Numbered from the stretch's first letter, positions 42,805 through 51,251 are shown. The stretch is 64,000 nucleotides of DNA from RGIG3077 sp045541475 (GCA_045541475.1 JAZQJI010000031.1:8756-72755); one strand, 5' to 3'. Made by a program: numbers and translations. Notes: generated by a model from the sequence alone, not told the origin.

Positions 42805-44058
42805 CTAACCTTCTTTATATAAAACGGACTTAATATTATCACGCACGCGGGCATAAAGCTCTGCATCCTGCTCGGGCAAAAACGTTGCAGAATAGCTGTA
42901 AATTGCAACACCGCTTAGTGCTTCATCGTTTAAAATCTGCGAGCATTGACGCATTGAAAGCGTATCATCGGACCATTCAGCCTTATCACTTGCGTATTTG
43001 TAAGTGCATATACCAATAACCAGATTTACATCACTGTTTTCGGTTTTTTGCTTCCAATTCTGCAAAACAGCTTCAAACGGATTAGTTTCGTTAGTGTATT
43101 CAAAATAAATCTGCGGAACGATATAATCGCACAAGCCGCATTCAATCCAATGATTTACATCGGCATAAACACCCATGTTTACGCTATCCGCAGCAGCAGG
43201 GCTTATGCCAAACTGCAATCTGCTGTCATGATTTTTTACAGTTGTATATATGCCGTTTACAAGAGTATTTGTGTTTTCAAAACGCCATGTGTCAAGTTTT
43301 TCTGCGCCTGATTGTTCAAAAGCGATACTATCGAATGATGCATCAGCAGTTGGATAAAAATAATCATCAATATGTACACCGTCCACATTGTAGTTTGAAA
43401 TTATTTCGTCAATGCCATCGCAAACAAGATTTCTTACTTCATCGTATGCAGGATTAAGGTAAAGTAAGCCGTCAAATTCAACTATATATTTCCCTTTATA
43501 TTGCGGATTGTTATACCACTGCTTAAGTATGCAATCATTTGATAAAAGCGATATTTGTTCAACCGTCATCAAACGCAGAGGATTTACCCATGCATGAAAC
43601 GATAAATCAAGCTCATGAGCAATATCAACCATTATTTCAAGCGGATCAAAATCAGGTGCTTGTCCTATTGTGCCCATACACCTTGATGAATACGGAAAAT
43701 ATTGCGAAGGGTAGTACGCATCACCATGGGAGCGGACGTGAACGAATAGTGTGTTTATGCCTAAATCCTTAGCATTGATAAACCTTTGATAAACTTCATC
43801 TTCAAACTCTTGTTTAGCTTTTCCGCAAAGCATATCGGTATAATCAAAAAAAGCAAACCACATGGCTTTCATCTGTGCAAAGTTTAAAGGCTTATACTCG
43901 ATAAAATCCATATTCTGCATAGCAGCAATGGTTTTATCGCTATTTGTGTCAGCATCAGCTTGTACGCTTATCGTTTCGCCAATTGGTCTTAGCGTTGAAA
44001 GCACAAAAAATAAAACTGATAAAACCGCAAAAATAGTACCAAAAAGCCTTTGATTCAT
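42805..44058 (-). CDS. DigH-like glycosyl hydrolase (GHL10/DUF187 family)
   Basis: A 417-aa membrane-anchored or exported protein (hydrophobic LFGTIFAVLSVLFFVLSTL). The rest is a GHL10 barrel: MWFAFFDYTDMLCG, INAKDLGINTLFVHVRSHGD, PLEIMVDIAHELDLSFHAWV, YLNPAYDEVRNLVCDGIDEI, YNVDGVHIDDYFYP and FGISPAAADS. E. coli DigH of this family cuts peptidoglycan strands that amidases have stripped of peptides. The next gene is an amidase, so the pair could denude and then cut glycan. ATG 44058 has GAGGTAA upstream; 27 bp of in-frame sequence before it lacks an SD. Confidence 0.85.
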   Translation of the reverse strand: MNQRLFGTIFAVLSVLFFVLSTLRPIGETISVQADADTNSDKTIAAMQNMDFIEYKPLNFAQMKAMWFAFFDYTDMLCGKAKQEFEDEVYQRFINAKDLGINTLFVHVRSHGDAYYPSQYFPYSSRCMGTIGQAPDFDPLEIMVDIAHELDLSFHAWVNPLRLMTVEQISLLSNDCILKQWYNNPQYKGKYIVEFDGLLYLNPAYDEVRNLVCDGIDEIISNYNVDGVHIDDYFYPTADASFDSIAFEQSGAEKLDTWRFENTNTLVNGIYTTVKNHDSRLQFGISPAAADSVNMGVYADVNHWIECGLCDYIVPQIYFEYTNETNPFEAVLQNWKQKTENSDVNLVIGICTYKYASDKAEWSDDTLSMRQCSQILNDEALSGVAIYSYSATFLPEQDAELYARVRDNIKSVLYKEG

Positions 44059-44100
44059 AATTACCTCGCATTTGCAGGTGCACATAAATATACATTGTAT

Positions 44101-44129
44101 ATTTTACACCAAAAGATATTTTGTGTCAA
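44101..44129 (-). promoter_or_regulatory. Promoter of the DigH-like/amidase operon
   Basis: Minus strand TTGACA (44124-44129), 17 bp, TAAAAT (44101-44106). Confidence 0.8.
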
Positions 44130-44230
44130 TACTTAAAACTGCGGGTTTGTCCGCATTGATAAATATATATTTTTAATTATCCGCTTGTATGCCTAGGTGA
44201 GTATAATTTAATTTTTAGTTTCTGTGACTA

Positions 44231-44259
44231 TTGATTTTTAATCAAAAATATAGTATAGT
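44231..44259 (+). promoter_or_regulatory. Promoter of the DUF1015 gene
   Basis: TTGATT (44231-44236), 17 bp, TATAGT (44254-44259). Confidence 0.6.
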
Positions 44260-44308
44260 ATTGTATTGGAAATATTTTTCAAATTTTTGCTTTAGGAGAA
44301 ATACTATA

Positions 44309-45571
44309 ATGATTAAAGTTTTTAAAAGCGCTGATATTCTTGTGCCGAAAAAGGATACAGATATGACCAAATGGGCTGTTGTTGCGTGCGACCAGTACAC
44401 AAGCGAGCCTGAATACTGGAACAAAACCGAAAGCATTGTTGGCGATGCTGTATCCACACTGCGTCTTACATTGCCCGAGATTTATCTTGAGGACGAAAAT
44501 GTAAAGACAAGAATTGATAACATTAACAAAACAATGGACAATTACATTGCAAACGGTGTTTTTGATGAATACAAGGATAGCTTTGTATATATTGAACGCA
44601 AGCAGGAGGACGGCAGAGTACGCTGTGGACTTATTGGCGTTATTGACCTTGAACAGTACGATTATTCAAAGGGCAGTAAATCCTATGTTCGTGCTACTGA
44701 AGCAACTGTTGCCGAGCGTATCCCTCCGAGAGTTGAAATCCGCAAGGGTGCTTGCCTTGAATTGCCCCATATCATGATTTTGATTGACGACCCCGAAAAG
44801 AGCGTTATCGAGCCTTTGTGCGCTATGAAGAATGATTTTGAAAAAATCTATGATTTTGAGCTGATGCAGAATTCAGGCTCAATTGTAGGTTATGTCTGCA
44901 ATGATATTGCAAAAAATTCTATCTACAACGCACTTGACGTGCTGGGCGATAAGGAAAAATTCAACGCAAAATATAATCTTGATAACGAGGCTGTTTTGAC
45001 ATACGCAATGGGCGACGGAAATCACTCGCTTGCAACAGCAAAAGCTTGTTACGAAAAGCTCAAATCAGAAAATCCTGATATGGATACTGAAAACTGTGCT
45101 GCACGCTATGCCCTTGTTGAAATAGTTAACCTTCACAGCGAGGCTTTGCAGTTTGAGGCAATCCACCGCATTGTTACAAATGTTAATGTTGATGATATCA
45201 TTGCAAAGATGACTGAAACTCTCGGACTTTGCGGAGGCGAAGGCGAGCAGACCTTTGAAGTTGTTTTAAACGGTCAGCACAAGGCTTATTCAATTACAAA
45301 GCCAAGTTCTAACCTTACAGTTGGTTCTTTGCAGAGCTTTTTGGACGCTTATTTAAAGGAAAACGGCGGTACTATCGACTATATCCACGGCTTTGAGGTT
45401 GTTGATGAGCTTTCAAAAAATGCAAATTCAATCGGCTTTATTCTGCCCGATATGGATAAATCCGAGCTCTTCCCGACTGTTATCAAGGATGGCGCTTTGC
45501 CGAGAAAAACCTTCTCCATGGGTCATGCGTGGGATAAGAGGTTTTATATCGAATGCAGAAAGATTAAGTAA
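44309..45571 (+). CDS. DUF1015 family protein
   Basis: A 420-aa cytoplasmic protein of the widespread DUF1015 family. Visible conserved parts: WAVVACDQYTSEPEYW near residue 25, LLGVIDLEQYD-like core, ATEATVAERIPPRVEIRKGA, YAMGDGNHSLATAKA (a His/Asp-rich motif in all members) and ALQFEAIHRIV. TAGGAGAA precedes ATG 44309. The family's function is not established; members are often linked to serine or amino-acid catabolism genes, which are not seen here. Confidence 0.88.
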   Translation: MIKVFKSADILVPKKDTDMTKWAVVACDQYTSEPEYWNKTESIVGDAVSTLRLTLPEIYLEDENVKTRIDNINKTMDNYIANGVFDEYKDSFVYIERKQEDGRVRCGLIGVIDLEQYDYSKGSKSYVRATEATVAERIPPRVEIRKGACLELPHIMILIDDPEKSVIEPLCAMKNDFEKIYDFELMQNSGSIVGYVCNDIAKNSIYNALDVLGDKEKFNAKYNLDNEAVLTYAMGDGNHSLATAKACYEKLKSENPDMDTENCAARYALVEIVNLHSEALQFEAIHRIVTNVNVDDIIAKMTETLGLCGGEGEQTFEVVLNGQHKAYSITKPSSNLTVGSLQSFLDAYLKENGGTIDYIHGFEVVDELSKNANSIGFILPDMDKSELFPTVIKDGALPRKTFSMGHAWDKRFYIECRKIK

Positions 45572-45584
45572 GTTTAAAACAAAA

Positions 45585-45624
45585 AATCACTTTTGGTGCT
45601 TTTTAGTGCCAAAAGTGGTTTTTG
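45585..45624 (+). terminator. Terminator of the DUF1015 gene
   Basis: AATCACTTTTGG (45585-45596) pairs with CCAAAAGTGGTT (45609-45620), then T's. Confidence 0.85.
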
Positions 45625-45666
45625 ATATTTTGTTGAATTGTATCGATTTTTACCACACATTTTTTC

Positions 45667-45695
45667 TTGACATCAACCGTAATTTGCAATATAAT
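45667..45695 (+). promoter_or_regulatory. Promoter of smpB
   Basis: Perfect TTGACA (45667-45672), 17 bp, perfect TATAAT (45690-45695). Confidence 0.85.
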
Positions 45696-45732
45696 ATTAA
45701 CATTGGGCATAATGAAAAAGAGGTGACAAGCA

Positions 45733-46206
45733 TTGGGCGAAAAACAAAGCGGAATAAAAATCATTGCCGAAAACCGTCAGGCACGGCATGAATATTATGT
45801 TTTGGAAGACTTTGAAGCAGGTATTGAACTTGTCGGCACTGAGGTTAAGTCTATTCGCCAGGGTCAGATTAACCTTAAAGATTCATGGTGCTCTGTAAAA
45901 AACGGAGAAATGTTTGTGTTGGGTATGCATATTTCACCTTACGAAAAGGGAAACATATTCAACAGAGACCCTTTGCGTGTGCGCAAATTGCTTTTGCACA
46001 AAAAGGAGATTGTAAGGCTTTTTTCAAAAATCAAGCAGGATGGCTTGACGGTTGTGCCGCTTTCGGTATATCTCAAAGGCTCGAGAGTAAAGGTTAAAAT
46101 CGGTCTTTGTAAGGGTAAAAAGCTTTATGATAAGCGTGAAAGCGATGCTAAAAAATCTGCCAAGCGTGAGATTGAGCGCACTTTAAAACAAAACGGCAGA
46201 GAGTGA
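45733..46206 (+). CDS. smpB: SsrA-binding protein SmpB
   Basis: A 157-aa OB-fold protein that brings tmRNA to stalled ribosomes. The family core is complete: IIAENRQARHEYYVLEDFEA, ELVGTEVKSIRQGQINLKDS, GMHISPYEKGN, RVRKLLLHKKEI and VKIGLCKGKKLYDKRE. The start is TTG 45733 with GAGGTGA 7-8 bp upstream. The gene for its partner, ssrA, begins 34 bp downstream. Confidence 0.93.
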   Translation: MGEKQSGIKIIAENRQARHEYYVLEDFEAGIELVGTEVKSIRQGQINLKDSWCSVKNGEMFVLGMHISPYEKGNIFNRDPLRVRKLLLHKKEIVRLFSKIKQDGLTVVPLSVYLKGSRVKVKIGLCKGKKLYDKRESDAKKSAKREIERTLKQNGRE

Positions 46207-46240
46207 TTGGAAAAAAATCGCAAATAATCATGATGAAAAT

Positions 46241-46591
46241 GGGGGCGTAAAGGTTTCGACGGGGATTTTGAAGCATGATAAGCGAGCAGGGGAGCATTAG
46301 CCCTTTAAAAAAATGCACGTTTAAATATAAACGCTAACAACAATTACGAACTACAGGCTGCGTAATCGCACCCTGCGTCCACCCGTGAAGTACCGCGGTC
46401 ACGGCTTGGGCGTCGATTAGCGGTGAACGTCATACGGCAAAGCCTGTAACCGTATGATGCATTGCAGGCTACTGCACTTAATTGCCTGTCTGTCGGCGGT
46501 TTTGTGTGGGAATTTTAACGATAGACTACGCTCGTAGAAGGTTGTGTGAATAGGTTTTCGGACAGGAGTTCGACTCTCCTCGCCTCCACCA
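46241..46591 (+). ncRNA. ssrA: tmRNA (SsrA)
   Basis: 351 nt. Acceptor arm GGGGGCG (46241) pairs with CGCCTCC, ending in A-CCA at 46591; the T-arm reads GGAGTTCGACTCTCC. Typical 5' core GTAAAGGTTTCGACGGGG. A plausible tag frame resumes at GCT 46333 and reads ANNNYELQAA before TAA 46363-46365; the ...AA end marks proteins for ClpXP-type proteases. A prophage-type integrase gene follows at once, so the 3' end is probably the attachment site. Confidence 0.93.
46565..46591. other. Likely attachment site (attL) in the ssrA 3' end
   Basis: A tyrosine integrase gene starts 67 bp past the tmRNA CCA, pointing back at it, and phage genes fill the rest of the window. Integrases of this kind often use the T-arm and acceptor end of ssrA and rebuild it. 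The exact core cannot be set because the other junction (attR) is outside the window. Confidence 0.6.
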
Positions 46592-46601
46592 ATTATACAA
46601 A

Positions 46602-46630
46602 AAGCCCCGAAAATTCGGGGCTTAAATTTT
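46602..46630. terminator. Terminator between ssrA and the integrase
   Basis: AAGCCCCGAA (46602-46611) pairs with TTCGGGGCTT (46614-46623), then T-rich. It could stop both tmRNA and integrase transcripts. Confidence 0.8.
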
Positions 46631-46657
46631 TTATACACGATTTTTACACGAATTTTG

Positions 46658-47791
46658 TTAAATTGTAATATCATTAAGCAGGTCTACTGCTCTTTCCTCT
46701 TCTTTCGGATAAAGGTGCGAATAGGTGTTCCAGGTCATCTCAATATTTGAGTGGCCGAGCCTTCGGGCAATTTCCTGAATATTTATTGCATTATTTGCAA
46801 GCAGTGTGGCATGGCTGTGCCGAAAATCATGAATGCGGATGTGCGGCAGCCCCGCAATTTTTGCAAAGGTTTGGTTGCGATTTTCAATTGAGGTATCACG
46901 CAAACATATTTCGCCGCCGCAGATGCGAAAATCATCGTCAAATCCTTCAATTTGCTGATATCTTTTCTTGTGCTCGTTCAGAATATCCAAAAGCGGCTTT
47001 GGAGCTTGCAAATCACGATATGAAGATTTATTCTTCGGCGGTGTTTCCACATCGGCGCCTTTTAATTTCTGAGCAATGCTGCGCCGAACATGGATTATAT
47101 CGCCATCAATATCAGACCATTTCAACGCATTGATTTCACCTTTGCGCATGCCCGTATAATAAGCAATTGCAAAAAACACATAATATCCCCAATCGCTCAG
47201 CGAGTTCTTCCGTTCCGCTTCACTTTTGGCGGCTCTAATGTATTTCAAGAATTGTTCTGACGTATAATACTGTAACTTGTCTTGCGGCTTTTCAAAGTAC
47301 ACCTCTCGGAAATTCCCAAGCGTTACAAGGTTGTTTTTTGCGATATACCCCATTTTTACAGCGTAGTTCAGCATCGTGCGAAACTCAGAATATATATGCT
47401 GTTTAGTAATCAGAGCTAAGTCTTTGTTCGCTGTTGTGTTTTTCCATTCCTGCAAAACTCTGTTTGTCAGTTTGTCTAATCTGTACGTGCCTACTATTGG
47501 CACAATATGTGCTTCAAGCGCGTGCTTTGTTTTGGCAAGTGATGTTTCTCTTATTTCGTATTTTTTGACCTCAAGATATTCCTCGACCAACTCTGCTACG
47601 GTTATGTTTGCTGGCCCGATTGTGCCTTTGCCGTATTCGTTTTTTAACTGCATTTCAAGCAGCTTTGCTTCTGCCGAGCCGTAAGCAACACGGTCAATCT
47701 GGCGGCGCTTGCCCAGCGAATCGGTGTAATTTATGCGCACACGGTACTGCTGTCGGCCGTCCTTTTTTCCGTCCATTTTGTATATCGGCAT
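46658..47791 (-). CDS. int: Tyrosine recombinase / prophage integrase
   Basis: A 377-aa integrase. Residues 1-60 form an arm-binding domain (MPIYKMDGKKDGRQQYRVRI), about 65-160 the SAM-like core-binding domain (ITVAELVEEYLEVKKYE), and about 170-370 the catalytic domain with Arg in TGMRKGEINAL, HDFRHSHATLL and LGHSNIEMTWNTYSHL holding the His and nucleophile Tyr. It targets ssrA, judging from position. GGGGGTG precedes ATG 47791. Confidence 0.93.
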   Translation of the reverse strand: MPIYKMDGKKDGRQQYRVRINYTDSLGKRRQIDRVAYGSAEAKLLEMQLKNEYGKGTIGPANITVAELVEEYLEVKKYEIRETSLAKTKHALEAHIVPIVGTYRLDKLTNRVLQEWKNTTANKDLALITKQHIYSEFRTMLNYAVKMGYIAKNNLVTLGNFREVYFEKPQDKLQYYTSEQFLKYIRAAKSEAERKNSLSDWGYYVFFAIAYYTGMRKGEINALKWSDIDGDIIHVRRSIAQKLKGADVETPPKNKSSYRDLQAPKPLLDILNEHKKRYQQIEGFDDDFRICGGEICLRDTSIENRNQTFAKIAGLPHIRIHDFRHSHATLLANNAINIQEIARRLGHSNIEMTWNTYSHLYPKEEERAVDLLNDITI

Positions 47792-47812
47792 ATTTACACC
47801 CCCTAAATTTTT

Positions 47813-47834
47813 ACCCCTGTCACTCGGCAGGGGT
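47813..47834. repeat. Small hairpin upstream of the integrase
   Basis: ACCCCTG (47813-47819) pairs with CAGGGGT (47828-47834) between the accessory gene stop and the integrase SD. No T-run on the minus strand. It may weaken or time int expression. Confidence 0.35.
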
Positions 47835-47838
47835 ATTC

Positions 47839-48906
47839 TTATGTCTTATCTTTCTTTCTGTATTCCAAATACCTATTAACGATTTTTTGTTCTTCCTTGG
47901 AATAATTGATATCAATGCCTATATCTCTTGCTTTTTCGGATAGCTTAACAAAGTTTACCGTATTAGCGTTTTTCATCCTTTTATAACCACTGAATGATTT
48001 AGGAATATCATTTGGCAACAAGTAAGCCAATTTGTAGTATGTCTTTTTGTCGTTGTACTCAATAGCTTTATAATGCTTCTCATCAAGCGTATATTGAAAA
48101 TCAGCTTTTTCCTGTCTGCTTCGGTTATCTTTAAACGGTCTGTTGCTATATTCAATTATATTTACTCTGTTGCGGTAGCTGTTGATATCAGGTTCGGAAA
48201 CACCATACACAACAGGCATGAAGGTAAGGCCGTCACATTCGCAGGTATACGGCTCGGGGAGCATTGGAAAACGTTTATCTTTTCCAGAAATACTAAACCA
48301 ACGTCCTCTGTATTTTGCACATTCTCCGCAACATCCTAAAACATATTCGGCTTCGTACAGATCTTGACCTCTCGAAGGTTTTTGCGGGAACAAGTTAACG
48401 GTATTTTCAGCAAATTTTTCATTAATGAATCTGTCGTATTGGTCTGCTTCGTCGAAACGACCATCTTCATATAGCCATAGCACAAGACGGGTATAATCGC
48501 TTTGTTGCCACCCGATAGGAGAAAACAACATAAGAGAATTGGCTTTTTGTAGAATGGCTATCGACAAAGGGTGATTTCCACTTTCTCGAACCAATGAAGC
48601 TTTCATCCTCAATACATAATCTAAGCTTCCTACAACACCCATGTCGGTTAGTTCTCTAAATTTTGGTATTGGCATTGAGGCTATGCTTTGTATATCATCC
48701 AAATCGTAAGTGATTCCGTCTGAAACTATATATCGGGAAGAATTGATTTTATCTCTGTTATCATAAAGCGAGCCTTTGAATTTAGGCACGGTTTTCACAA
48801 CGATTCCGTGTGTAAAATATGCTGTGGTTTGTATAATTTCGTTTGAAGCATAATTAATGTTATTATTCTGATTTTGAGCTTTGAACAATTTATCAAACAA
48901 GCCCAT
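47839..48906 (-). CDS. Prophage accessory protein co-expressed with the repressor (unknown function)
   Basis: A 355-aa soluble protein starting MGLFDKLFKAQNQNNNINYA. A central helical stretch (DYVLRMKASLVRESGN, LSIAILQKANSLML) is followed by a Cys-rich part: CCGECAKYRGRWFS and CECDGLTFMPVVYG, which could bind zinc. The C-terminal half is basic. It begins 3 bp after the repressor stop, so it is expressed in lysogens. That position is typical of superinfection-exclusion or other lysogenic-conversion genes. No family recognised. Confidence 0.7.
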   Translation of the reverse strand: MGLFDKLFKAQNQNNNINYASNEIIQTTAYFTHGIVVKTVPKFKGSLYDNRDKINSSRYIVSDGITYDLDDIQSIASMPIPKFRELTDMGVVGSLDYVLRMKASLVRESGNHPLSIAILQKANSLMLFSPIGWQQSDYTRLVLWLYEDGRFDEADQYDRFINEKFAENTVNLFPQKPSRGQDLYEAEYVLGCCGECAKYRGRWFSISGKDKRFPMLPEPYTCECDGLTFMPVVYGVSEPDINSYRNRVNIIEYSNRPFKDNRSRQEKADFQYTLDEKHYKAIEYNDKKTYYKLAYLLPNDIPKSFSGYKRMKNANTVNFVKLSEKARDIGIDINYSKEEQKIVNRYLEYRKKDKT

Positions 48907-48909
48907 ATT

Positions 48910-49788
48910 CTATTCAACCTTTCCAATAACTTTACCGACACATCTCGGCTCGGCATATTCATCGGGATAAATATCGTCATATTCCGGATTCAATGAGATA
49001 AGCCTATCCTTTGCATATTCTTTGACATAGCCTTTGCCGTCAACAATAAAGATACCTATTTCTCCTATTTCAACAGCCGGCTGTAATCTTACATACAATT
49101 CGTCGCCGTCACTGAACACTGGTTCCATACTGTCGCCGTCAACAGGAATTACTATATCCGCACGTCTTGCGTCAGGAGTATCGGGGAACTCTCGAATTTC
49201 GATATTTTCATCATCAAGAAATTCACCAGTGCCTGCAGAAGCGGGAAGAAGAGAATACCTTATTTCAATCATTGGTTCTTCTTGTTCTTCTTCTATTGCA
49301 GTGCAACGGTTGTATTCTTCTTCTAATGCAAAGTCAACAATTCTTTTGCCATGTTCATCAAGAGCACGGTATTTTTCCAAGTGAATTTTTTCGTTACGTA
49401 TACGCTCTTCGTTGGATTTGGCAATATCCTCAAGTTCAATTACGGATTTGGAAAGTATTTTCTTGGTTTGTTCTAAACCATCTAATACACTTTCTTTGGT
49501 TATTGGTTTACTACTATCTATGCTATTGTCAAAGTTAATGCTCGGTAACTTAGGAACATCATATCCCATTAACCATGCTTCGCTTACGTGAAGAGCAAGA
49601 CCTAATATAGATAGTTTATATTGTCCTGGTTCAACCTTTCCGCTTACATATTGACTTAAATCATTTTTATTAAGTTTTATATTATATTTTTCACAATATG
49701 GTTTAGCAAGTTCAAGAATGTCAACTTGCTTTAAACCTTTCTCTTTCATTATTTCTTTAAGTCTTTGAGAAGTGGTAGTTTTTTTCAT
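48910..49788 (-). CDS. CI-type phage repressor (XRE HTH + S24 peptidase)
   Basis: A 292-aa repressor. N-terminal HTH (LKEIMKEKGLKQVDILELAK, LNKNDLSQYVSGKVEP). Acidic/helical linker (about 110-180). A self-cleavage site fits PASAGTGEF (Ala-Gly), and the S24 domain has DGDSMEP with the Ser nucleophile and GYVKEY with the Lys. It holds the lysogenic state and should be cleaved on RecA activation. ATG 49788 has AGGAGGG 7 bp upstream. Its -35 lies inside operator O1, so it is autoregulated. Confidence 0.92.
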   Translation of the reverse strand: MKKTTTSQRLKEIMKEKGLKQVDILELAKPYCEKYNIKLNKNDLSQYVSGKVEPGQYKLSILGLALHVSEAWLMGYDVPKLPSINFDNSIDSSKPITKESVLDGLEQTKKILSKSVIELEDIAKSNEERIRNEKIHLEKYRALDEHGKRIVDFALEEEYNRCTAIEEEQEEPMIEIRYSLLPASAGTGEFLDDENIEIREFPDTPDARRADIVIPVDGDSMEPVFSDGDELYVRLQPAVEIGEIGIFIVDGKGYVKEYAKDRLISLNPEYDDIYPDEYAEPRCVGKVIGKVE

Positions 49789-49807
49789 AAAATCCCTCCT
49801 GCTTTGC

Positions 49808-49836
49808 ATTATAGCATAGTTTGAACAAAAGTTCAA
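49808..49836 (-). promoter_or_regulatory. Repressor promoter (leftward)
   Basis: Minus strand TTGAAC (49831-49836), 17 bp, TATAAT (49808-49813). The -35 is the half-site of operator O1. Confidence 0.8.
49821..49836. promoter_or_regulatory. Repressor operator O1
   Basis: TTGAAC-AAAA-GTTCAA, a 16-bp perfect inverted repeat overlapping the leftward -35. Confidence 0.75.
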
Positions 49837-49843
49837 GTATTTT

Positions 49844-49859
49844 TTGAAAAAAAGTTCAA
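49844..49859. promoter_or_regulatory. Repressor operator O2
   Basis: TTGAAA-AAAA-GTTCAA, the O1 geometry with one changed base, centred 23 bp from O1. Confidence 0.65.
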
Positions 49860-49877
49860 AAAAATTGAATTTAAGTA

Positions 49878-49906
49878 TTGACAGCAGAAAAAATATAGTG
49901 TATACT
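49878..49906 (+). promoter_or_regulatory. Early promoter (rightward)
   Basis: TTGACA (49878-49883), 17 bp, TATACT (49901-49906). Operator O3 begins 8 bp after the -10, so repressor binding there would block clearance. Confidence 0.85.
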
Positions 49907-49913
49907 AAGTATA

Positions 49914-49930
49914 GTTCAATACTGTTGAAC
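49914..49930. promoter_or_regulatory. Operator O3 (reversed half-sites)
   Basis: GTTCAA-TACTG-TTGAAC: the same half-sites in outward order with a 5-bp centre, at the early transcription start. Confidence 0.7.
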
Positions 49931-49960
49931 CGAAAAAAGAGATGAAAGGTTGTGATAAAA

Positions 49961-50185
49961 ATGCCGTATGATTACTCGAAACTTGACGGTCTTATTACCG
50001 AAAAATGTGGAACAAGAGCTAATTTTGCGGAACTGGTGGGGCTTTCGGAAAGAAGCGTTTCGCTAAAAATGAACGGGAAAGTCGGTTGGAAACAAATTGA
50101 AATTAATAAAGCTTGTCTGGTTCTTGGAATACGTTCGGAGGATATACCGTTATATTTTTTTAATCTTAAAGTTCAAATCGGTTGA
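49961..50185 (+). CDS. Cro-like/DUF739-type regulator
   Basis: A 74-aa HTH protein (YSKLDGLITEKCGTRANFAE, GLSERSVSLKMNGKVGWKQI), first gene of the early transcript. ATG 49961 with AAAGG 11 bp upstream; GTG 49952 is only 2 bp from the SD. It should act as the lytic counterpart of the CI-like repressor. Confidence 0.85.
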   Translation: MPYDYSKLDGLITEKCGTRANFAELVGLSERSVSLKMNGKVGWKQIEINKACLVLGIRSEDIPLYFFNLKVQIG

Positions 50186-50187
50186 AC
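50171..50187. promoter_or_regulatory. Operator O4 (same geometry as O3)
   Basis: GTTCAA-ATCGG-TTGAAC overlaps the end of the Cro-like gene, 27 bp before the antirepressor ATG. Same arms and 5-bp spacing as O3. Confidence 0.65.
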
Positions 50188-50213
50188 GAATATTTATTCG
50201 AAAGGGTTTTAAA

Positions 50214-50963
50214 ATGAACAACTTAACAACATGGAATTACAACAATTCCGAAATAAGAACAGTAACAATCAACGAAGAGCCGTGGTGGGTGCTTAAAGAT
50301 ATATGTATGATTCTTGATATTCAGAATCATAAAGATATTTCTGCACGACTTGAGGAAGATGAAAAGGGGGTAGATTTAATCGACACCCCTGGAGGAAAGC
50401 AAAGCATGACAATCGTCAACGAAAGCGGTCTTTACAGCGTAATTCTTAGAAGCGACAAGCCACAGGCAAAACCATTTCGTAAATGGATAACAAGCGAGGT
50501 GCTTCCCTCTATTCGCAAGCACGGTGCATATATGACACCTGAAACAATCGAGAGGACACTTAGCGACCCTGACTTTATCATTCAGCTTGCCACTACCCTT
50601 AAAACTGAACAGGAAAAGAATAAAAAACTTGAAATCAAAGTCTCGTCTCTTACTGTTGATAATCAGATAATGCAGCCTAAGGCAGATTATTTTGATGAGC
50701 TGGTCGATCGTAATCTTTTGACTGGTATTCGAGAGACAGCAAAAGAGTTGAAAATTAAGCAAAAAGTATTTGTTAATTTTTTGCTCAGTAAAAAGTACCT
50801 ATACCGCGATCAAAAAGGCAAGCTTATGCCGTATGCGAAACATGTTGAAAAAGAACTTTTCGAATTGAAAGAGTTTGCAAACGAAAAAACCGGCTTTTCA
50901 AGTACGCAAGTATTTATAACTCCAAAAGGAAAGGAAACGTTCCGTTTGTTGCTTATTGCGTAA
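50214..50963 (+). CDS. Phage antirepressor (BRO-N + KilA-C type)
   Basis: A 249-aa protein. BRO-N domain: NEEPWWVLKDICMILDIQNH, MTIVNESGLYSVILRSDKPQ and AKPFRKWITSEVLPSIRKHG. A KilA-C-like part follows (DELVDRNLLTGIRETAKEL, FVNFLLSKKYLYRDQKGKL). Such proteins inactivate repressors or bind DNA. GAAAGGG precedes ATG 50214. Confidence 0.9.
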   Translation: MNNLTTWNYNNSEIRTVTINEEPWWVLKDICMILDIQNHKDISARLEEDEKGVDLIDTPGGKQSMTIVNESGLYSVILRSDKPQAKPFRKWITSEVLPSIRKHGAYMTPETIERTLSDPDFIIQLATTLKTEQEKNKKLEIKVSSLTVDNQIMQPKADYFDELVDRNLLTGIRETAKELKIKQKVFVNFLLSKKYLYRDQKGKLMPYAKHVEKELFELKEFANEKTGFSSTQVFITPKGKETFRLLLIA

Positions 50964-50992
50964 CAATTAAGAAGAAAGGAGAGATTGAAAAT

Positions 50993-51250
50993 ATGGATAA
51001 AACTTTTGATTTGCCATCTGAAATTTCAGAGATACACCTTGGTTTTGAAAGTGCAGAGCATTTCATCGGCACGACCGATATCGGCAAATGTACTGAGTTG
51101 GATATTTCGTTTGAGGGCAGAGAATGGACAATTCGAACTGTTTGTAATGGCAAAGAGATTATTAAGCGCTATCAAAAGAAATTATGTGCGACGAAGTTGG
51201 TAGAGATTACGGACAAAGAAAAATCCGCTGCCGAAACGGCAACGGAGTAG
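50993..51250 (+). CDS. Small early prophage protein (85 aa), unknown
   Basis: AAAGGAGAG precedes ATG 50993. A small beta-rich protein: LPSEISEIHLGFESAEHF, GREWTIRTVCNGKEIIKRY. Ends Lys/Glu/Ala-rich. No family recognised. Convergent with the minus-strand gene ending at 51252. Confidence 0.65.
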   Translation: MDKTFDLPSEISEIHLGFESAEHFIGTTDIGKCTELDISFEGREWTIRTVCNGKEIIKRYQKKLCATKLVEITDKEKSAAETATE

Positions 51251-51251
51251 T

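Noticed and set aside
46417..46674. 85-codon minus-strand frame
   Set aside because: It lies over the tmRNA and its terminator and has no SD; not a gene.
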